From contig NC_081821.1 of assembly GCF_030704535.1 (NCBI RefSeq), positions 4,851,001-4,915,000 of the forward strand: a DNA stretch of 64,000 nucleotides, read 5' to 3'. The position numbers and the translations under genes are program-made. Numbering within the stretch: the stretch's first letter is position 1; every line of letters begins with the position of its first letter. Below the pieces are notes generated by a model. That model was given only the letters and a program-made list of their open reading frames with translations, was not told the DNA's origin and searched no databases. This document shows positions 57,260 through 64,000 of the stretch, one piece after another. The stretch comes from Vitis vinifera (Eukaryota; Streptophyta; Magnoliopsida; Vitales; Vitaceae).

Positions 57260-58770
57260 TCGACGGCTTAACGACGCCTTTGAGGCTTTGACAGAGAATG
57301 GGAGAGACTAGAGAGATGGTGGGGTTGGCTCGGCTGGTGGGTTGGGTTTGGTGAATCAGAGTCGGGTTTGGAGTCCGAGCCAAGCTTTTTGTTTTTTCGT
57401 CTTTTTAAATTCCCTCTAGAAATAAAATTGGACCGAATAGGCTGCTCCAGTCTGAGTGTGTTGAGCCCCAGGTGCAGCCAGCTTTGGTTTTGGCTCGAAC
57501 CCAATTCAAATAAAACGTTCCCTGGGTTTACATACAACGTAAATAATGTCAAAACATGAAATTCAGCAAAATTAATGGAATACTCGAAATTTTGATTTTA
57601 AGTAATCTTTTACAACCAATTTTCTAATGATTGAGCTACTATTATATCTTTTGTTTGAATATGTTCTTCACATTTTAATTAATTACAATTACAACTAAAT
57701 TTATTCATATTGACCTCATTTATAAAAATATATAAAAAAAAAGTTAAAATAAATTAAAATTTTATGTATTTTTAATTATTTAATCTTTATATAGAATATT
57801 TAAAATCTTCATTTTTCGAGTTTGTTTAGCTTTGAATAGTGTTGAGGAGACAATATAGCGCAAATGGTAATATGTGAATTTGTGTCATTATTTGTGCCAC
57901 AATGCGTTGTATAACTTCTGTGTCATTACGCATATCATGATTTCTTCTAAAATGAATTTAAAATAACATATAAAAATAATTTATTAATTTAAAATTATTT
58001 ATTTATTTATTTTTTCTTCTTTGCCTCTTATTCGACTACCATTCCTTAGGACAAGCTTGTTAGAATTTTAGCTCAAAATCATTATTTAAACAAACAAAAC
58101 CTAATTTATAGTCGAAACTATTATTTAATTTTTATTTTCTTTCTATAAATTAGTTTAAACTATATTTTTAAAGTACGATCCAAAATATGTATTAAAGCCA
58201 TGATCTAATACCACTTTTAATAAATTTTTATTTTAAAAAATAAAAATAAAAGATAAAGTATGTAACATATTTTAAACATTCATTTCAAAAGTAGGTCGAA
58301 ATGCATACGACTTTGAACCTAATCTCGGGTTATTTAGTACTTGCTTCTAATGATTCATTTAGTAATGGGACATTGTGGATTTATTTCTTTAATTATTTAA
58401 GCTTTTAGTAAAATTAGTAGTTTAATATGTCACCAAATTGATAACCAAACATTCTAGAAAAACAGAAGTTATTAAATTACAATCAAATGATAAGAAATTT
58501 TTTCCTTTTTGTTCCACTCCTGTAAAAGGACAACCAAATCAATGAATCAAAGAGAAGCTAGGGTCACTCTTAGTTGTGCCAAAAGAGACAATGCCATAGC
58601 AAGATGTTACAGGGGTCGGAACTTTGTAATTAAGCATCAGCTGAGAGCTGGATGAAGTCAATTGCACTATTCTATATGCAAGTGTGTTGTGTAAAGCATA
58701 CATTATTAAAGCTAAAAAAATCAAACCCACATTCAGACCCCTTCAAGATCACTGTGACAACAAAAAACAC
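57260..58770. other. intergenic DNA between BED/hAT and USP-like genes
   Basis: The left 300 bases are GC-richer (promoter of the BED/hAT gene); the rest is AT-rich. No gene seen. The USP-like 3' UTR should lie just left of 58777. Confidence 0.5.
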
Positions 58771-58776
58771 AAAGAG

Positions 58777-60368
58777 CTATGTGCTTCTAATGAGACGAAA
58801 CTGAGCCTCCTCCCTCGAGCTGCTCTTCCTCCTTGAGCTGCCGCTTGATCTCCATATTATTGCAGAAGGGCTTGGACATATTCGGTATCGAATTTTCGGG
58901 GGAGGGGGGTCAGGGACACTGCAAAATGTTGATGTAATTGGATCATTACAAGGCCCTAAATTCTATAGTTTAGACTATGTTAAAAGGGGTGGTTAGAGAT
59001 TAGAATAGTTTTCAGAATGTGATAAGAATCTCACTGTAATCCAGCGAGATCGATCTGGGAAAAGTCCATGTTGGTTGAACTGTCTGGTATTGACGAACTG
59101 TCTGGTGATGAGCTTGCATTGCTCTTGACGGCAAGGACTCTGCAATTGAAGCTGCTCGCTATGTTGTTGTGGGCCATTGCCAACCTACACCACATGAAAA
59201 AGAAAACCCTACATTGAGTTACAATATCGTTTTCTTCTCTTCTACTACCAGCGCAAACTCCACAAAGATTCAAAGCTTTTACTGTCTGTGTATGCTTTTC
59301 ATCCTCTCCACTCATCTTTGGAGCTTATGTTTGCCTCATGTGGAATTCATGGACCCCTCCATTAACCACAGAGCACATGTATGCACTGAAACGCAGAAAT
59401 ATATGTGATGTTTAAATGTTTTTTATCTTTATATTTGGTTGTTTTCCCATGAGGGTGCCTCATATGGAAGACAAGGGCCCAACCCCAAATGGGTCCCAGC
59501 CACCCATACTGTGGTGATGATGATTCTATGATTTTTTGAGCCATATGATCTTGGGTTAATTTGGTCCATACTGCCCCATCACAAATGCGATCTTTCCAAG
59601 ATGCTTCGTGTTGAGATCCACATCAGAAAAAGGGAGCTCCAGAGGCATCTACTCTTCCTAAGAGTCACACAGAGCTTTTTCCTTTGTGGAGCCCAACATT
59701 TATGGATGCCTTCTGTGAGTGCCCAACACTCTCCAATCACTTGCATTATTGGGGAAAAAAAATGGTTGAGCCAATATTGCTAAAAAACCAACAGAAACAG
59801 TTGACCATTTCTTCTTCTTCTTCTCCGTCAAGGCAATGAACTGAAAACTCCAGAATTATGCAGTAATTAATCAACTTACTTGTAAAGAAAGCTCTGGTCA
59901 TGGAGCCCCACGACCAGCGCTGAAGCACCGATCTCTCGTACCACGGCAACGATCCTATCGCCTTCTTGGTCGCCTTCTGTGACAACAATCTCGATCTTTG
60001 TCTGTAATAGTACTAACCATTTAATTATGGTATGCATATAGACATGAACAAGAGGGTGATCAGTCACATAAAACGACGGAAAGAACCCCACAAAGGAAAA
60101 TAGAAAAGAAAAAAAGAGGGAATTTTCGAGTTTTGAGGCAGAATCTTACATTAGGGAAGTCGCTGCATATGTCCTTGAAGGAGAGAGCCAACTGGAAGCC
60201 TTTCAAGCGTGAGAGCCTAAGCTTCTTCTTGCTTCTGGACCTCTTGGGGAAGACATGGAGGAGAGTGATCAAATCTCCATAACGAAGCAGATTGTGAAGA
60301 GCCCATTCGAAAGCCGTTCTTGCTGCTTCCACATCTTCAACAACTACTACTATTTTTCTCATATCCAT
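58777..60368 (-). CDS. universal stress protein (USP)-like protein, four exons, 210 aa
   Basis: Exons: 60368-60150, 60001-59880, 59184-59035 and 58918-58777, 633 nt with consistent phases. The start MDMRKIVVVVEDVEAARTAF is the first strand and helix of a USP fold. ALHNLLRYGDLITLLHVFP follows, then IEIVVTEGDQEGDRIVAVV, the strand ALVVGLHDQSF and NCRVLAVK, the last strand. The glycine-rich ATP loop (GxxGx9GS/T) of ATP-binding USPs is missing: after VVG comes LHDQSFLYK. The last exon adds a tail with VPDPPPPKIRYRICPSPSAI, then IIWRSSGSSRRK and a basic end, also seen in plant relatives. Without splicing, the third exon would run into a TGA at 59033; the GTGAGA donor at 59034 avoids it. The role is probably stress or hormone related, inferred only from the family. 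A CT-rich leader lies just upstream. Confidence 0.88.
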
Positions 60369-60374
60369 TGCACC

Positions 60375-61770
60375 CCTCTCTCTCTCTCTTTTGCTGGCTC
60401 AACTTTTTGACGGGGTTTGGGGGTTTGTCAAATCTTAAAATGCAGAATACTTGAGCCTTGTCTCTTTCTCTTTCTCTCCTAAGTCCTACCTCTCTAGGGG
60501 TTGGCCCAATTGGATTGGGCAGGTTAAGACATAGAGTGAATGAAGCAGTGACTTGAGCCCACCCAATCCTAATTATTTAATCATATAGTGACATGATTGT
60601 TGGGAAATCTAGCCTCATCATAATTCTTACACTTTCAAACCTAATCACACTAGACATCCCTTTTTATGAGTTTGGTGTTCAATCAATTCAAATCATTTAT
60701 CTTTTCTTTCATAGTTTCAATCGAACATGAAATAAAATTTTCATTCTTAGTAATTTGTTTTAAAAATTATAAAAATTATTTTCATAAATTGTTATATAAA
60801 TAGAAACATAGATCAAATGAGATGGCATGCTAAGGAATCTTCATTAAATAGTAAAGTAGACTAGACTTATCTAACTCTTCATAAGGTCGGTCAACTTCAT
60901 TAAATAGTAAAGCAAGCACCACTCCTTGTGCTTTAGATGGAGTTGCCAATGGGGTCTTTAATGACCATGCATCTTTTGGAGAAAGCATTTCTAGTATCCC
61001 AGTGGACATTGGATTTTTTCTATTTTTATTTTTATTTTTTGAAGTAACATGTATTTTTCGAATATAATTAATGCAATCAGAACCCCGTTTGATGATAATT
61101 TTAAAAAACGTTTTTCACTTTTAATGTCGAAAAATCATTTATAATATTTTTTTAACAAACATTCCTAGAAGTGTAGTCTTAATTTGCTTTTACATATTTT
61201 ATAATTTCGTAGAAAAGAATACCTAATTTTAAGACAGCCCATGTAGTGGATGGGCGCTACGTGTACGGTGGGGAAGGCTGTTGATTAAAATAATTTGAGT
61301 TGAATCAATGGCTGTGATGTCACCACCAATTTTAAAACTCCGGCAATGACGGAGGAAAGGGTGGCAGAGTCGTCAGAGAGTTGTGGCCTTGTGTCTTTGG
61401 CTTTTTCCCATTGTTTGTCTCTCTCCGGCTCTTTGGGGGTATCTATTTATTTTGCCTCCTCTTTTTAGGTTCTACTCCCATTGTGTAGCCCACAAACTTA
61501 AGTGGGACCTTATGCTTTGACATAAAATTGATTAATTATATAAGTTGCTTATCTTTAGGAAAAAAAATTATTTTTTATTAGATTATAAAATAGCTTATTT
61601 CAATTTGAAGGAATTCAGTAAGTCCCATGTTAGTGGTAGAAATAGGAAGAAACCAAAAGAGGAGCTCTAAAAATCTTAAATCATCGTCATTTTTTTATAA
61701 GTAAATTAAAAGTCTATTTTATAATAATTTTAGGAAGAATTTTTAGTCTAAAAAATGTTTTTAAACAAAA
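60375..61770. other. intergenic DNA upstream of the USP-like gene
   Basis: The first 150 bases hold the CT-rich leader and promoter. A 19-20 bp phrase, CTTCATTAAATAGTAAAG, occurs twice at about 60840 and 60896. A GC-richer part at 61230-61480 shows no gene. Confidence 0.5.
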
Positions 61771-61776
61771 TAAATT

Positions 61777-62060
61777 AAGGACCTATTTATTAATTTTTTT
61801 TTAAAACAATTTTGAAAAATAGTTTTTATGTTTAATGTTTTATTTTTAATCATTATAGATATTTGTATAATTATTTTTTAAAATAATAATTTGAAAATAA
61901 GTGAAAACAATTAGAAGTATTATCTTAAAACACCATTTTTTTTTTTATTCTTAAGAACAAAAAATAGAAAATGATTTTTGATTGTCAAATACATTTTCCT
62001 AATTTTTTGTTCCAGAAAATAGAAAACTGTTTTAAAAAACAGTTGCTAAATATGCCTTAA
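61777..62060. mobile_element. AT-rich MITE family member, copy 2
   Basis: Same order of phrases as 36485-36762: AAAACAATTTTGAAAAATAG, AATCATTATAGATATTTGTA, TTGATTGTCAAATACATTTT and AACAGTTGCTAAATATGCC. Same orientation as copy 1. Confidence 0.55.
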
Positions 62061-62064
62061 GTGT

Positions 62065-63585
62065 TTCAAAAAATTTTAAAAATATTTTTAAAATTTTAAA
62101 AAATCACTTATAATATTAAAAAATCACCTATAGATTTTTTATTTTATTTTTTATTTTTTAAGAAACACTTGAAATATAATTCTCTTCAAAACACTTCCAA
62201 TGAAAACACTTCTGTAAAAATCGCTCCAAATAAAAATACTTCCAAACCGGCCCTAAATCTATTTAGGGGGGTATTTGGCCTATTAAATATTGTAATATTC
62301 TATATTAAGAAATATTGCATATTTCTTATAAAGAATTAAAAAATAAAAATAGAAAAAAAAAACCTTTTAGAAAAATTAGGGCAAACATTTCGAATCACGA
62401 CATATTTATTGGTATATGATTGTATATTAATACAATAAAGCATAGTAGCATAAAACCACAATAAACAATGCAAAATTGAAGGACAAGTTTTCCTAAGAAT
62501 TTCAAGCCAAGGACTTTGCCATTAAACACAAGAATGCTTTAATTTATGTCCTTACCAACCCTAGAACCCATTGTCCTCTACCCCTTTTTTTTAGCTAGCT
62601 ACCTAATTAATAATCCATCATCCAGCAATTACTACCAATGAAGGAAAAGAAAGAATAGCAGCAAGAGTGTTGGTCCATCAATAATGGTTTTTACTTGAAG
62701 CTCTGGGCAAAAAGTATCACACAGCAGAAAACAGATAGGACAGTCCAGTTGCCACCCCCATTAAATGGCACATGCATATGTGCTTTGCAATTGCATCCTT
62801 CTAATAACTCCTGATTGTGATCCCACCATTTTAGAAATTGGATCATGGGTTTTTTCGGGTATCCGCCTCATTTTTAATATAATTTTTTGAATCTCCGTCT
62901 TACCTTTGATAGAATCTGAGGTAAATTCGTCCGACACACCTTGGTACCAGGCCAAAGCAATTTGGCTTGACATCATCTTCTCCTTACTAGCTTAATTTCC
63001 CCTCATGACACATTGAATAAGGTCTTAAGACTCTTAACCACTTTCTTACACAACCCTTCATTGTTAGCCCACTACATATATTTGACTCATCTAACAGTTT
63101 AAATTTTCGGGTTAAATAGACCACCTAACATGATCTTAATCAATTAAGACTTTAGCATTCAGGTCTCTCAATATGTTTATGGACAAGGACGAAAGGGTAT
63201 TAAGTTGACATTCTTTTAATTGTTTTTATTTTGTTGTACATTGTGATTGTGGACAAGTAAGATCTTCATGCTTTGTTTGTTTTCTAGCACATACCAATAT
63301 TTTAGCTCGCTTTTGATTTGTTCTCTTGTGAGACTTTGATGACAATTACAACAAAGCAAATCATAATTGCATCACAAGATTTGATGAAACTATTGATTGA
63401 GAAAACATATATACCTTTGTAATCTAGATGGATTGTTCGAGTTTGACTCAAATTTAGAATTTACTTAAGAGTGATTTGATTAAAACGTTTTTTCATAATA
63501 TCTTTATAATAATAAGTGCTATAAAAAATCACTTAATGTTTGGATATAAATTAAAAATGTGTTTTTAAAATTTTGTCAAACATAT
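62065..63585. other. AT-rich intergenic DNA
   Basis: No gene assigned. The 71-codon minus-strand frame at 62976-62761 has no recognised motif. Short AT repeats related to the regions near 17600 and 37700 (AAAATCACTTATAATATT) occur at 62095-62200. Confidence 0.45.
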
Positions 63586-63590
63586 AGAGT

Positions 63591-63930
63591 CTGATTGATA
63601 ACTGTTTTTGAAAACAATTTTTTGTTATTCAAAACAAAAAATTAAGAAAACCCGTTTGACAATTTTTTTTTGTTTTTTATTTTTCTAATTATTTTATATT
63701 ATTTTTATTTGTTTTTAAGAATTGTTTTAAAAAATAATTATATATATATATATGTAAAATAATTAAAAATAAAATACTAGACATAAAAATTATATTTAAA
63801 AATATTAAAAACAAGTTAAAAACATTTTAGATTTTGAAACAGACTTTTATTCTACAAAACATCATATAATAAGCTTTAAAACTGCTTTTTAGAACTATTT
63901 TCGAAAACTATAACCAAACAAATTCATAAT
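63591..63930. mobile_element. AT-rich MITE family member, copy 3 (reverse orientation)
   Basis: Read on the minus strand it shows the same order as copies 1 and 2: GTTTGGTTATAGTTTTCGAA, then TTGTCAAACGGGTTTTCTTA, then AAAACAGTTATCAATCAGAC. It carries a central (AT)n tract at about 63738-63752. Confidence 0.5.
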
Positions 63931-64000
63931 TTTTATATATAAAAAAACTTTTAAGCATTAAAAAGTTGTTTTAACCTCTTTTAAAATCATTCCAAATAGG

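Noticed and set aside
56946..57552. ORFs of 68-96 codons in the GA-rich tract and next to it
   Set aside because: Low-complexity translation (repeated RERERE or SLSLSL) in a leader or promoter region.
62761..62976. 71-codon minus-strand ORF
   Set aside because: Some coding look, but no motif, no splice partner and no similarity I can recognise.
1..64000. Search for CRISPR arrays, bacterial operons or phage genes
   Set aside because: Genes have spliceosomal introns and plant families; no regularly spaced repeats with unique spacers were seen.

Overview
This window is plant nuclear DNA. Its genes have GT-AG introns, its intergenic DNA is very AT-rich, it carries many non-LTR (LINE) fragments, and its gene families include CLE peptide, oleosin, CHUP1-like, DAYSLEEPER-like BED/hAT and plant eIF2B delta. 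The protein details and the style of the LINEs fit a woody eudicot, most likely grapevine (Vitis). That species call comes from recalled similarity and was not tested.

Layout. 1-5428: decayed plus-strand L1-type LINE whose ORF1 is split by a 0.94 kb AT-rich element. 6124-15492 (minus): 5' part of TAF2 (TFIID subunit 2), four exons; the rest lies beyond the left edge. Its 8.1 kb intron 2 is filled with LINE remains, one nested inside another with a 12-bp target-site duplication. 15.6-21.6 kb: AT-rich DNA with a fragment of an endogenous pararetrovirus, a MITE and a decayed exon-like stretch. 21845-22138 (plus): CLE peptide precursor. 22.2-30.6 kb: repeats, including a 39-bp tandem array and a foldback element. 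30727-31191 (plus): conserved plant protein of unknown function. 32865-33350 (minus): oleosin with a seed-type promoter. 33966-35943 (minus): CHUP1-like coiled-coil protein, four exons. 36-39 kb: AT-rich DNA with MITEs. 39234-48508 (plus): eIF2B delta subunit, seven exons. 50050-55157 (minus): domesticated hAT transposase-like BED zinc-finger protein, four coding exons, with 5'-UTR introns to about 57 kb. 58777-60368 (minus): universal-stress-protein-like gene, four exons. 60.4-64 kb: AT-rich repeats.

The genes do not form an operon or pathway. They are ordinary plant genes: general transcription (TAF2), translation (eIF2B), peptide signalling (CLE), seed oil storage (oleosin), cytoskeleton or organelle positioning (CHUP1-like), regulation (BED/hAT) and stress (USP-like). 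I found no convincing undescribed system. The most informative observations are the nested mobile elements, a recurrent 270-340 bp AT-rich MITE family (three copies here), a 120-bp MITE family (two copies), the seed-regulatory module of the oleosin gene, and the C-terminal exon of the USP-like gene, which a simple ORF reading misses.
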